This document shows, in pieces, positions 1 to 9,430 of a stretch of DNA of 64,000 bases. The DNA is taken from contig RSEH01000075.1 of the NCBI GenBank assembly GCA_006503475.1, forward strand, positions 106,633-170,632. The letters are read 5' to 3'. Both the position numbers and the translations under genes were made by a program. The number at the start of each line of letters is the position of its first letter. Position 1 is the stretch's first letter. This DNA comes from Stentor roeselii. Its lineage: Eukaryota; Ciliophora; Heterotrichea; Heterotrichida; Stentoridae. The notes beneath the pieces were generated by a model that searched no databases, was not told where the DNA came from, and worked only from the letters and a program-made list of their open reading frames with translations.

Positions 1-922
1 TTTCATGAAACTTGATCTCTCTCTTCAGCAAAGCAAGAAGCTGGTCAAAAATAACATCGTCCTTCTTCTCAATTCCAATCGGGTCAAAGTACTTTGCACA
101 CTTAGTCCGGGTGTTAAGGATCAAGACCGTCCAATACCCTACAAAAATCGGAAAAACAATGTTGCTATTTAACCCTTACTCATATTCCAACATATTTTTC
201 TTATTCCTCACAGGTAAATTCGCATTTTTCTGTGATAAAAACTTGCAGAAGCGACTTCCAAGACAACAAACTCTAAATTTAGCTTTTCCTTTTTTAACAA
301 GTCTCATATTTTTGTACTTTATGCATTTTAGACAGGTATCAACAAGTATTTCATTCAGGTCTTTTTCTGGATACAAACAAGCCAAATTTCCTCGAGTCAA
401 TGAAAACTTACCGACAGTCAACAAGACCTCTTCGTCGCTTTGGGTCTTGTCGAAGACCAGTCGTAGGACGTCGTTATTAAAGGAGGCCTTGTTGCGAATG
501 TACTCCCCGTTGCTTCGGCTTGGCCGAAGGACTCGGCTTTCGTTTTGACTTTCGACTATGCCTGTTCTGCTCAATGATATCGACGACGTGTATTTCTTTA
601 TCTCGGACTCTTCTACTCGGATAAAGCCGGGAAGCATTATCAACTTTATTGAACGCTCGGAAGATATTCGCTTGTAAGCTGGCTTTAGAATGCTTGATGA
701 TTTTATTATGGAATTTGGACGGATGTAAAGGCTTCGGTTTGGAGAACAGACTCTTTGGGGAAGAGGAGATGATACTCGCATTTGACGAGGTGAGTTGCAT
801 CTTGGAGATAGAGCTCGGCTTGGAGATTGGAGACGTCTTGGAGAGATGTAGCATGATTTCTTGGACAGTGGGGTTATGTAGGTTGACTGGGTATTCATAT
901 TTAATTTGAAATTAGAATTCAA
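1..922 (-). CDS. Ulp1/SENP-like cysteine protease, partial (runs off left edge), one intron
   Basis: Starts at 922. Exon 1 is 180-922; a 15-nt intron (GTAAGGGTTAAATAG on the minus strand) lies at 165-179; exon 2 runs off the window. Without the intron the frame stops after MLEYE. With it the protein continues DNIVFPIFVGYWTVLILNTR and then KYFDPIG. The layout matches the C48 (Ulp1/SENP) family, which removes SUMO-type modifiers: a block like FSLTRGNLACL...LNEILVD corresponds to the family's L-x-x-x-D-L...WLND block, followed by the strand before the catalytic His and then the catalytic Asp (YFD). The residue where the family has His-Trp is Tyr-Trp here, so the catalytic His looks replaced. The Cys and Gln part is outside the window. 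The first ~130 residues are basic, Ser/Pro-rich and probably disordered. Family assignment is moderate; activity is doubtful. Confidence 0.6.
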
Positions 923-1260
923 CTAAGAATCTCCTGTAAAATATTTTGATATCAAGTAAGTCAAGAATGAAACCTATTTGAATCAAAAATATAAATTCTC
1001 GATTTTTCAATGTAACCAAGGATTTTCAGTAAGTAATTTATTTACTTATGCTAATTTGACTATGGAAAATATTCATTTTAGTCTCGAATCAAAATTAGAA
1101 ATTTTTAGTTTAAGTATTCGAAACTTACTCCAATTTAAGTGGTCTCAACAAACCTAGTCAAACAAAACCCAACCCAACATATTCCCTAAGATCCCTCAAC
1201 TCCCTAAAATCAAAACCCTTCTGTTAACACATAACTTAGCCTATCTATTAACCCCTTCTA
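923..1260. other. Intergenic, G-poor on the plus strand in its right half
   Basis: No coding potential seen. It lies between the start of the Ulp1-like gene and the end of the zinc-finger gene. From about 1140 to 1260 the plus strand is A/C/T-rich with very few G, the same strand bias seen in other gaps of this window. No RNA gene recognised. Confidence 0.5.
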
Positions 1261-1707
1261 TTATTCAAATATATTTGGTAGTGGACCAGACTGTAGGGTG
1301 CCAATGTAAGGTAGTGGGATTCCATGTATATTATCATGTTCAATAACAGACATAGGGAAATAATCTTTCATATCAGCTAAGAGACGAGTTATTAATTGGA
1401 CATCCAATCTTTTAGTGTCCACAGAATCCATCCCATTTAAAACTTTATGATCTCTCTTATGAGCAGAATATTGACTTCCATGTCTAAATCTCTTGCCACA
1501 TCCTTCAATCTTGCAGGTGAAAGGCATCTCCTGTGAGTGAATCAATTGATGCTCCTTCAGATTTTGATTCGAAGATAGTACCTTGAGGCAGTCTTTGCAC
1601 TGGTATTTTTTATTGTCTGAGTGAATTGCTTCTTTGTGCCTTTTCAGGTTGACTTTGGATTTGTAGGCTTTCATGCAGCCGGAGACGTCACAGCAATAAA
1701 GGTCCAT
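1261..1707 (-). CDS. C2H2 zinc-finger protein, three fingers
   Basis: Protein of 148 residues when started at the Met at 1707 (MDLYCCDVSGC); the frame stays open 22 codons further upstream, but that stretch resembles leader sequence and the chosen Met directly precedes finger 1. Three consecutive C2H2 fingers are visible: C-x4-C...H-x4-H, C-x2-C...H-x3-H and C-x4-C...H-x3-H, with TFIIIA-like spacing such as CKIEGCGKRFRHGSQYSAHK. The C-terminal ~55 residues have no known domain. Such proteins usually bind DNA or RNA in the nucleus; the target cannot be told from sequence. A small fungal/protist-type transcription factor or a TFIIIA-like protein are both possible. Confidence 0.75.
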   Translation of the reverse strand: MDLYCCDVSGCMKAYKSKVNLKRHKEAIHSDNKKYQCKDCLKVLSSNQNLKEHQLIHSQEMPFTCKIEGCGKRFRHGSQYSAHKRDHKVLNGMDSVDTKRLDVQLITRLLADMKDYFPMSVIEHDNIHGIPLPYIGTLQSGPLPNIFE

Positions 1708-2096
1708 GATCTTTAAATTATAATGGCTAATATTTGATGGAATTTTAATCAAGTAGTTAATTATCTGTAACAAGGAAAGTCCAGGTAGATAAATATACGA
1801 GTTATACTTGTTTCCATGGTTTCGGTAAGAATTTTTACCATTTTTTTTACTGGAAATTCTTAATAATCACTCAAATAACTCAAAAATCCTAGTAAACCCC
1901 TTTTCTTGGAAAAAAGTCAGTAATTAGCAATGATTGCAACCAAATCTATTAATTCCCATCAATTCACAACAAATCCCTAAAAATCTAAAAAAAATCATCA
2001 CCTTCCCTAAAACCCAAAACTTTCAAAAACCCTAAAAATTCCTAATATGCATTTAAATCAAATTTCAGAAATGACTCATCCGTATTAAAATTAAAG
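1708..2096. other. Intergenic gap
   Basis: No gene seen. 1980-2060 is again almost G-free on the plus strand. Likely holds the leader of the zinc-finger gene and the 3' end of the hydrolase gene. Confidence 0.5.
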
Positions 2097-2969
2097 TTAC
2101 GAGCTAAAATGCTTAAAAAATTTGTTCCAAGTTCCTTTATTCTTATTTTTCTCCAACTGTGGCGGTGTGAAAATCTGCGGCGGGAAGTTGATAAATGCAG
2201 TATGCATCGATTCAGGACTAACCGTGATTCCGCACTGCATTAAAAACGCGCTAAACGGAAGACTCAAGTCATCAAAAAAGTCGAATTCATTATGGTCCAT
2301 ATCTTTCGGCAAGATCAAGCTGCAAGGTCCTGAACAAGCTTCATGAAGTTGTTGAGAATTGATGAAAGGAATCAAATTATCAAGTTGACCATGAATGAAA
2401 AAGCTGGGACAAGTGACTCTTGGCATTAGTTCTAAGTTGTTGAACCGTTCTTTGACAAGGAAAGTAGCCCAAGACCCGGCTATTGTTTTGACGACTGATC
2501 GAATTGAGGTGTAAGCGGACATTAACAGCATTGCCCCGGGGTTCATGTTCGCTGCGAGCCAAGCCGCTGGTCCGGAGCCGATTGAACGGCCGAAGACTAA
2601 AACGTTTCTTGAACTTATCTTCATTTGGTCGACTAGGTAACGCATTATGTCTGAAGAGTCTTGAATCACTTGCTCGGCGTCTGACTCTCCTGTGTATAGA
2701 CCGTAACCTGGGTACTCTACGGCGATCACGTGGACTAGAAGAGTTGAACGGATATGGTCCATCAACTCGTATGCTAGGCCGATATCTTCAGCATTTCCAT
2801 GAAAGTACAACATCACCTTACTTGAACCTCGAGTGCACGACAGGTATAAACAAGGGATCGGCACCAATGTCGATCCTGCTGGCCTTGGAATCCAAATCAA
2901 CTCACCTGGGAAAGTCTCTTCGGAATAAGAAGGTTCAGGTGCAGGAAAGAGAAGATTATTTAGTTCCAT
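2097..2969 (-). CDS. Alpha/beta hydrolase, ABHD17/ABHD13-like serine hydrolase
   Basis: 290-residue single-domain hydrolase. It carries the oxyanion block YFHGNAED (about residues 55-62), the nucleophile elbow GRSIGSG with Ser129, an acid in HGQLDN (Asp197) and the catalytic His in DMDHNEF (His226), in the order of the ABHD17/FAM108 family. The opening P-x-P-S-Y-S is also typical of that family. Animal ABHD17 enzymes depalmitoylate membrane-anchored proteins and are themselves anchored by an N-terminal Cys cluster. No such cluster is present here, so location and substrate are open. Its ATG lies only 35 bp from the ATG of the divergent kinase gene. Confidence 0.85.
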   Translation of the reverse strand: MELNNLLFPAPEPSYSEETFPGELIWIPRPAGSTLVPIPCLYLSCTRGSSKVMLYFHGNAEDIGLAYELMDHIRSTLLVHVIAVEYPGYGLYTGESDAEQVIQDSSDIMRYLVDQMKISSRNVLVFGRSIGSGPAAWLAANMNPGAMLLMSAYTSIRSVVKTIAGSWATFLVKERFNNLELMPRVTCPSFFIHGQLDNLIPFINSQQLHEACSGPCSLILPKDMDHNEFDFFDDLSLPFSAFLMQCGITVSPESMHTAFINFPPQIFTPPQLEKNKNKGTWNKFFKHFSS

Positions 2970-3004
2970 TTAACTTTTATGAAAGATTATAAAGATTATA
3001 GACT

Positions 3005-4393
3005 ATGGGCGAAACCAAAATTGCACAGACTTTAAACTCAACAGTCTTCAAAATTTTTGACAATGAAAGAAAAATCTATATCGCTAGGAAGGTGTTAAGA
3101 ACCACAAATCAGGAAAAAATGAACAGATTTTTAAGAGAGTCTCACAATTTGCAGAAATTTACAGATGATGAACATTGCATCAGGTTCTTAGAAACCAAAA
3201 CTTACAGAGAAGACAGATTTTTTGTTTATGAGATCTACACTGAATACTGTGAAAGAGGAAATTTAAAGAATTACATCCAAGAACTTAAAGAAAAACAGAC
3301 ATCAATCGGTGTAAAGATTTATGACTATATCTCTATTTTTGTCAATTTCTTTGAAAATATGCAACGAAATGGGATCTCTCATCGCGATATCAAGCCTGAA
3401 AACATCTTCATCACTAAGGAAGGCAAAATGAAAATAGGAGACTTCGGGTGCTCTATTTCTACATTTGGAGTCGAAGACTTCACAATACAAGGCTCTCCTT
3501 ATTTCTTAAGTCCTGAGCTACGGCTTGGATATAATGATTACATCCAGAAGAAAAGTGGGTGCAAAATCAAGCATTGTCCTTATAAAAGTGATGTGTTTTC
3601 ATTGGGACTGGTTTTTCTTTGCATGGCTACGAATGAGAACTTAAATGATGAGTTTTCAGGAATTGAGAATTTGATTAAGGCGATTAACTCTCGTTACCAA
3701 GAATTGAAAGATCCTGTTATTCATCAGATTATAAGCAGAATGTTGCAAATCAACTCATCTGATCGACCTGATTTTTATGAATTGAAGAAAATAGTAGAAA
3801 GTACTTTTATATACCGATGCCAAGTCTGTCGATCAGGAATCACAACCAACGACCCTTTTTGCCAGCAATGTTCAATCTACTTCCACACTACTTGTTATCA
3901 TTCACGACTCTGCCCACAATGCCAAACCAGTTTACGAAACTCCTGCTATATCTGCAGAAGCACTTTCATAAAGCAATCACCCTGCAGCCACCTGATCTGC
4001 GGATTTTGCTGCAGAGAAAAACAAGGCTGCAACGACTGCAACATTTTCGGTTTCTTAGAAGAGTCTAAAACATTTCAAGTAGAATATCGTGAATCAATTC
4101 CATGTCCAATTGACAAAAACAACTGTCTTTTCTCAGAAAACTTTTACATCTGCAATACTTGCAACCGAAGCTTCTGCCTTTTATGCAAACAAAATTTGGA
4201 AAACCATGAAAACTGTTTAAAATCCTTGATTCTTAACATAACCTGCAAATGTAAATCAAAAATAAAGATAACTCAACTCGACTCCTTATTTTACTCTTGT
4301 TCAACCTGCGGGTTTCGTTGTCTGATCTGCATGAAATCGATAAATCATGAGCATTCAAGCTGCGCGCAAATGTTTAATAATTATTACTCCTAA
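3005..4393 (+). CDS. Protein kinase with C-terminal RING/RBR-like zinc-binding region
   Basis: 462 residues. Residues ~1-268 are a Ser/Thr-type kinase: lysine in IARKVL (Lys29), catalytic loop HRDIKPEN (126-133), DFG (146-148) and a SPE version of APE. The glycine-rich loop is poor (QTLNSTVF), though the catalytic residues are intact. From ~273 to the end the protein is Cys/His-rich: a first C-x2-C cluster, then a RING-like block (CYIC...CSHLICGFC...CNDC), an IBR-like block (CPID...CNTCNRSFCLLC...H...C) and a last C-x-C...C-x2-C...C-x2-C...H...C block. That order resembles RING1-IBR-RING2 ubiquitin ligases. The ligase reading is inference. The stop codon abuts the stop of the convergent disulfide isomerase gene with no base between. 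Confidence 0.75.
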   Translation: MGETKIAQTLNSTVFKIFDNERKIYIARKVLRTTNQEKMNRFLRESHNLQKFTDDEHCIRFLETKTYREDRFFVYEIYTEYCERGNLKNYIQELKEKQTSIGVKIYDYISIFVNFFENMQRNGISHRDIKPENIFITKEGKMKIGDFGCSISTFGVEDFTIQGSPYFLSPELRLGYNDYIQKKSGCKIKHCPYKSDVFSLGLVFLCMATNENLNDEFSGIENLIKAINSRYQELKDPVIHQIISRMLQINSSDRPDFYELKKIVESTFIYRCQVCRSGITTNDPFCQQCSIYFHTTCYHSRLCPQCQTSLRNSCYICRSTFIKQSPCSHLICGFCCREKQGCNDCNIFGFLEESKTFQVEYRESIPCPIDKNNCLFSENFYICNTCNRSFCLLCKQNLENHENCLKSLILNITCKCKSKIKITQLDSLFYSCSTCGFRCLICMKSINHEHSSCAQMFNNYYS

Positions 4394-5659
4394 CTAAAGA
4401 TCTTCATTGTGAACTTCCTGGACTTGGTCTTTGCCGTCCCAAGGGGTGACCTTGGGCATCTTTGGTAGTTGTTTGTATTCTTCTAGTGCAATGTTTCCAT
4501 TCAGAAGTTTCTTGACGAAGGACTCAACTTCTTCTTGCTTGAATGAACTTCTCATCAGCGCGTGCCGTGACTTGGCGAGACTGATGCCGCTCACTGCCGG
4601 GTACCCTGAACCCATTCCGAGAAGTTGCTCGAACTGGTAAAAATCGCCGCCTTGCACCCATAAAAATTTAACGGGTTTTCCTCGGTTCTTCTTCGCTACT
4701 TGTGATAAGGTGTCGATGTATTTGTTTCTTTCTTCTGATGAACTGTCGTAGATGTGGGGTAAAAAGGCTAAAATGCAGACTACTCGGTCACATGAGGACT
4801 TTAAATCTTCTTCGCTTAATAATTGAGACATTTTTGGACCTTTTCCGAGGGAGTCTAACTTGTCTAAAGCTGTTTTTACTATGGACTCAGTTGTTCGACC
4901 TCCGTTGTACTCTTCGGCTTCGGCATTTGGAGAGAAAATTTTTATTGTTGGGTAACCTTGAACTGCGTAACGACTGCCTAGAGACTTTTCGACTGTCGCG
5001 TCAACTTTGCCAAGTCGTACACTACCTTTCAGCTCGGTTGCAGCCTTGGCCCATTCTGGAGCTAGTTTCTTGCAGTGACCGCACCAGGGAGCGTAGAACT
5101 CGACTAGCCATAGGTCGTCACTTCCAATAACCAAACTCTCAAAATTAGCCTCAGTTAAAACCTCAACATCCGAGTCCTGAACTTCAGGCTCAGGTTCAGG
5201 TTTCTTATTTTCCTGACTTTTCGACTCCCCCTTATTTTCAGGTTTCAATCCAAGCCTCTTCTGAGCAACAGCTTCAGCTTGTTTAACAGAAAAAGCAATT
5301 AAATCCTTAGCAGTTCTTCCAGAGTCGTAATCAGTGGGAGCCTTTTTATTATCTCCGAAGAACTTTAAAGTGGGGTATCCCTGAATGTTATACTTGCTTC
5401 CAACAGTTCCATGAACAGTCATATCAACAGCTCCGAGTTTTACAAACCCTTTCAAGGCCTTTGCAGCTTTTTCGAACTCAGGAGCAAGATTTTTGCAGTG
5501 GCCGCACCATGGAGCGTAAAACTCGACTATCCACAAGTTGTTCGAGTTGAGAACTTCTGACTCGAAGTTATCTGCTGTCAACTGGACCACTGAGGATGTT
5601 GAAGAGTAAAGAGCTGATACTGAAGCAGATAGTAATAAAAACACGTGGAAATATGCCAT
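4394..5659 (-). CDS. Protein disulfide isomerase, P5/PDIA6 type
   Basis: 421 residues. An N-terminal signal peptide (hydrophobic ~4-17) is followed by two thioredoxin domains of the a type, each with the active site WCGHC (Cys52/Cys55 and Cys193/Cys196), joined by an acidic/basic linker (~138-165), then a third redox-inactive thioredoxin-like region, ending in HNEDL, a KDEL-like ER-retention signal. This order (a-a'-b) and length match PDIA6/P5, which forms and rearranges disulfides in the ER lumen. Cys-rich clients are plausible here, for instance the giant receptor in this window, but that link is inference. The terminal four residues NEDL differ from canonical KDEL. Confidence 0.93.
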   Translation of the reverse strand: MAYFHVFLLLSASVSALYSSTSSVVQLTADNFESEVLNSNNLWIVEFYAPWCGHCKNLAPEFEKAAKALKGFVKLGAVDMTVHGTVGSKYNIQGYPTLKFFGDNKKAPTDYDSGRTAKDLIAFSVKQAEAVAQKRLGLKPENKGESKSQENKKPEPEPEVQDSDVEVLTEANFESLVIGSDDLWLVEFYAPWCGHCKKLAPEWAKAATELKGSVRLGKVDATVEKSLGSRYAVQGYPTIKIFSPNAEAEEYNGGRTTESIVKTALDKLDSLGKGPKMSQLLSEEDLKSSCDRVVCILAFLPHIYDSSSEERNKYIDTLSQVAKKNRGKPVKFLWVQGGDFYQFEQLLGMGSGYPAVSGISLAKSRHALMRSSFKQEEVESFVKKLLNGNIALEEYKQLPKMPKVTPWDGKDQVQEVHNEDL

Positions 5660-6094
5660 TTTTTATCGTCGAAGACTTAAAATTTCGAGGTTTTTAGAGA
5701 AATATGACTGGATATGGTAGGGCTTGGGTGTTAGGGTGTTAGGGTGTTAAGGTGTTAGTTTTGTTATTTTTTAAATGATTTTTTTGGAGATTAAGATTTT
5801 TGATAAAGTTGAGTTATTGAATAAGGATTTTTTAAATTTTTCTAACTTTGTAAGCTTTCGAAGGCCCTACATAAATCTCATATTTTAAAAAATAAATGAC
5901 TTTAATTTCTTAGAATTTCAGAAAGTTTAAAGTTTTCTTCCTAGCTATTTAAACCCAAATAATTCAAAAAGCTCAAAATCCAAATCACATTAAAATCCAA
6001 ATATCCAAAAAAACTTTCCTCATCAAGATCCTCCTTTAAACCCAGCAACCAAGCCCTTAACCCAAATCATGAAAAAGTCGATTCTCAATAAACA
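5660..6094. other. Divergent promoter region with telomere-like repeat
   Basis: Shared upstream region of the minus-strand disulfide isomerase gene and the plus-strand PP2A gene. The left half is C-poor on plus and the right half G-poor on plus, so each gene's own leader is G-depleted on its sense strand. It contains the repeat at 5727-5758. Confidence 0.5.
5727..5758. repeat. Interstitial telomere-like tract (GGGTGTTA)x3 plus one variant unit
   Basis: Three perfect GGGTGTTA units (5727-5750) and a fourth with one change (AGGTGTTA, 5751-5758). The complement is a permutation of CCCTAACA, the repeat I recall as the heterotrich telomere unit. It sits inside a promoter region between two intact genes, so it is not a chromosome end here. 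Confidence 0.6.
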
Positions 6095-7675
6095 ATGGAA
6101 GTACTAAGCCATTTAAAAGAAAGCATTCGATACGAGTTGGCCTGTAAAAAGATATCAGATCATTTCATCCAATGGTTAAATCTTCCATCAAGTAAATCCC
6201 TTTTGCACAACTTAATCGAAGATGCGAAATCGCCTTACCCTTCAATGCATCCTCCATCAGCAATCTTCACGAACCGTCTAAGTACTCCAGCATCGCCGAA
6301 CACTTCCTCGCCAAAGCGCGCATCGCTGACCCCGCCACTTTCACCGCCGGCTTACGACAGGTTATCCCAGACCCATTCTCACTCATTACCCGCAGAAGGT
6401 CTAAACACAACAAAAGTCCTTCCATCCTTCCAAGCATCTCCAAAGATGACAGTCAACATTCCTCAGTTTTACTTCCCAAGAGGAAGACCTTTAGAACCTT
6501 CCTTGGCTGAAAAAAATTTGAAAATTATCTCAACTTGCTTCACAAGAGACTCAATAAAACAAGACGACTTTGAAAATATCGTCAGTCAACTTTGTGGACT
6601 TCCGAAGTTTTTGACTTCGAAAATCATTGCCTTGGCCGGGGGAGGTGAAAGTATCACGAAGACGAATTTTCTGAAAATATGGAAAAATGAACTGGAATCG
6701 AAAAGTCCTGTTGAAAGGTTTTTTTTTGTAGTGAAAAAAACGAGTAGAAATTATTTGGAAAGAGATGATTTTAAACCGATTATGAAGGTTTTAATGGATC
6801 ATCACCCTGGACTTGACTTTTTGAAAGCAACTCCTGAATTTCAAGACCGGTACTCGGATACTGTGATTGAAAGGATTTTTTTTACAGTTGATGTGAATGA
6901 TGATGGAAAAATCACTTTAAGGGAACTGAAGAGAAGTAATTTGTTTGATGTTTGTCTTTCTTTGGATGAAGAAGAAGATATCAATAAGATAAGGGATTAT
7001 TTCTCATATGAACATTTTTATGTCTTGTATTGCAGGTTCTGGGAAATCGACACTGATCATGATTTTATCATTGATAAAGACGACTTTTCCAGGTATGAAG
7101 GACATACTTTATCCAGAAAGGCAAATGACAGGATTTTTGAACAGGCTGGAAGAAAGTTCATTTCTGGAAACAGTGAAAAAATGGCATATGAGGATTTTAT
7201 TTGGTTCATGCTTTGTGAAGAGGATAAAACCAGTAAAAGGTCTCTTGAGTATTGGTTTAAAGTCGTTGATTTAGATGGTAACGGAATCATTACTGCTTAT
7301 GAAATGGAATATTTTTATGAGGAACAGCTTAGAAGACTTGAGTATCTTAATCAAGAAGCTGTTCCTTTTAAGGATGTCGTCTGTCAGATGTCTGATATGC
7401 TCTGCCCGAAAGTAGAGAACCTTTTTACTTTACAGGACTTTTTCAATAAGAAAGCTATTAGTGGAGTATTTTTCAATGCTATCCTTAATCTGAATAAATT
7501 CATTGCTTATGAGCAAAGAGATCCTTTCAGTGTTAAAAAAGAAATGACTGAAAATCCAGACTTTTCTGATTGGGACAGATTCGCTCTTTCAGAATATGTT
7601 CGACTTGCAATGGAGGAAGAAAATGCAGAAAGTACAGAAGCCTTAGATGAAGACTGGGATTCAGACCATGATTAA
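6095..7675 (+). CDS. PP2A regulatory subunit B'' (PR72/PPP2R3-like), EF-hand protein
   Basis: 526 residues. The N-terminal ~120 residues are Ser/Pro-rich and low complexity. From ~125 the protein follows the B'' family: PQFYFPRG, then FLKATPEFQDRY, an EF-hand loop DVNDDGKITLRE (~265), the family signature YFSYEHFYVLYCRFWEIDTD (~310), a second calcium loop, and a third loop DLDGNGIITAYE (~391). B'' subunits target the PP2A catalytic dimer and make it calcium-sensitive; plant and protist members act on cytoskeleton and centrosome or basal body. The loops keep the acidic residues needed for calcium. No intron is needed. Confidence 0.92.
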   Translation: MEVLSHLKESIRYELACKKISDHFIQWLNLPSSKSLLHNLIEDAKSPYPSMHPPSAIFTNRLSTPASPNTSSPKRASLTPPLSPPAYDRLSQTHSHSLPAEGLNTTKVLPSFQASPKMTVNIPQFYFPRGRPLEPSLAEKNLKIISTCFTRDSIKQDDFENIVSQLCGLPKFLTSKIIALAGGGESITKTNFLKIWKNELESKSPVERFFFVVKKTSRNYLERDDFKPIMKVLMDHHPGLDFLKATPEFQDRYSDTVIERIFFTVDVNDDGKITLRELKRSNLFDVCLSLDEEEDINKIRDYFSYEHFYVLYCRFWEIDTDHDFIIDKDDFSRYEGHTLSRKANDRIFEQAGRKFISGNSEKMAYEDFIWFMLCEEDKTSKRSLEYWFKVVDLDGNGIITAYEMEYFYEEQLRRLEYLNQEAVPFKDVVCQMSDMLCPKVENLFTLQDFFNKKAISGVFFNAILNLNKFIAYEQRDPFSVKKEMTENPDFSDWDRFALSEYVRLAMEEENAESTEALDEDWDSDHD

Positions 7676-8542
7676 TAATGCCAAATAGATCGTTAATAAG
7701 ATAGGGGATTAATTTCGAACCTGCCCAGTGATAAAAGTTCTTTTTTTGATACCTAAGCATATACATGGCGAAAACTCAAAATTATTAATGAAGAATTTTT
7801 TTCTTAAACATTCACGTCTCTTTATTGACTTTTTCAAAAGTAAATCTTTTGGCAATAAGCAAGTCTTAAGTCGGTAAAATGCTTAGCCAGAGTTTGATAT
7901 ACAAAAACGAGAAATTATCATAAACTGGTTAAATTCAATATCTGAGATTTTCGCTAAGGCTCCAGAGTGTGAATATCGAACTATCTTAATCAAATTCTTT
8001 ACAAGACTAGAGTAATTCAAATACTTGATCTTTGGAGCTAATGATCAAAGTATTTTTATGGTTGTTGTTGAGCTTAGTAGCAAGATTCTAATGCCAGTAT
8101 CTTAAATTTCAAAGTTATAGGCAGAGATTTCTTTATTTATAGATTCTAAACTACTCAGATATTATTTAAAACCATTGACTGGCACCTAGATCACCCGATA
8201 ACCTTGGAAATCTTTCAAATTATGATTTTTATACTTTGAAGTCAAGATTTTCGAATGACTTCCATAGATTTAAGCTTATTTTTTAGTTATTTCTGAAAAT
8301 TAGTGTTTAGAATTAATCCTCAATTTTCTTAATACCGCTGCCTTGATTTTCACTACAGGAAAAGTTAAAAGAATAAGTTTGAAGATGATGGCGAAAAAGA
8401 TTTATGAAATTTTCTAGGTTTGTAGAGATATGATTGTATTGATGATTAAATTAATTAGGCTGAAGATCGAAAATAAATATCTGATTAATAGTGTAATGCT
8501 TAACTTAAAAAAATAAATAGACTTTCTATCAATATTCTATTC
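7676..8542. other. Gene-free AT-rich gap
   Basis: About 870 bp with no credible reading frame and no similarity noticed to the neighbouring dehydrogenases. It lies between the convergent ends of the PP2A B'' gene and the dehydrogenase cluster, longer than most gaps in the left three quarters of the window. Confidence 0.5.
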
Positions 8543-9379
8543 CTATGTTAATCTAATTAAAGGCTTCGCACATTTTACTCCTAGTACCGCAAAAACATGC
8601 TTCCAGTGCCCACTCGTCACATTAACCACTCCAAGATTTTTCAAAGTAGCTTCACTACAGTCACTAGCACTAATAAGTAAAGGACGTGATGGTATTTTCT
8701 CAGTCAATGGTGTTTCTACCAACCCTGGCTGCAAAGCCACAGCATGAGAACCTTCACTGACAAGAACTTCTGTGAAATTCAAGTCAAAAGATTTACTTGA
8801 ACAGTAAATTATGAAACCTTTCAAATATCCTTCAGTAACAGCAGAGCTTAAGTTAATAATCCACGAGTTTTCCTTATTTCTAATATCTTTTTCATATAGT
8901 CGTGAAAGGAAAACCACCGGAAATATGTTCAAAGATAATTGATTCTCTATCTCAACAGTCGTTTGTTTAGCGAACTCCTTAATAATCGCTGTTCCTACGT
9001 TATTGACTAGAATTCGAACATCAAGACCTTTAGTCTGATCGTAAATATCTTGGAAGAAGTTAATTGGATCTAAATGGCAAAGAGAAAAATCTTTTACTAT
9101 ATTTTTCACTTCAATTCCATATTTCGCATTCATGTCTCTAGCACATTTCAATAGCTTTTCTGGATTTCTACCTACTTGAACGATATTCAAACCTCGTTTA
9201 GCAAGTGATTCAGCAAAGCCTTTTCCAATTCCATCAGTGCAAGCAGTCACAATTGCCCAGGTTCCAGGAATTAGTTTTGGTTCTTTGGCAAATATCAACG
9301 CTTTAAGATAATTACTGATAGTAAGAATAATTCCAAGAATCCAAGAAAAGCCTAAAATAAAAGCAAGTGATTCTATCAT
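8543..9379 (-). CDS. Short-chain dehydrogenase, HSD17B12-like, tandem copy 1
   Basis: 278 residues. An N-terminal membrane segment (IESLAFILGFSWILGI) is followed by an SDR Rossmann fold. The cofactor glycine motif is the unusual TACTDGIGKG in place of TGxxxGxG; NNVGT matches the NNAG position; the catalytic Ser is in INLSS and the Tyr-Lys pair in YCSSK. The layout matches the 17-beta-HSD12/KAR family (ER 3-ketoacyl-CoA or steroid reductases). Substrate unknown. First of four same-strand copies that share long identical stretches such as TDGIGKGFAESLAKRGLNIV. Confidence 0.85.
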   Translation of the reverse strand: MIESLAFILGFSWILGIILTISNYLKALIFAKEPKLIPGTWAIVTACTDGIGKGFAESLAKRGLNIVQVGRNPEKLLKCARDMNAKYGIEVKNIVKDFSLCHLDPINFFQDIYDQTKGLDVRILVNNVGTAIIKEFAKQTTVEIENQLSLNIFPVVFLSRLYEKDIRNKENSWIINLSSAVTEGYLKGFIIYCSSKSFDLNFTEVLVSEGSHAVALQPGLVETPLTEKIPSRPLLISASDCSEATLKNLGVVNVTSGHWKHVFAVLGVKCAKPLIRLT

Positions 9380-9430
9380 GGCTCAATATTTAATAAAAGA
9401 CATAATTTAATATAATTCTTCATAAAACTA

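Noticed and set aside
7700-7735. Possible tRNA T-loop (GGTTCGAAAT on the minus strand)
   Set aside because: The flanking bases do not form a five-pair T stem or an acceptor stem; no D arm or anticodon arm found.
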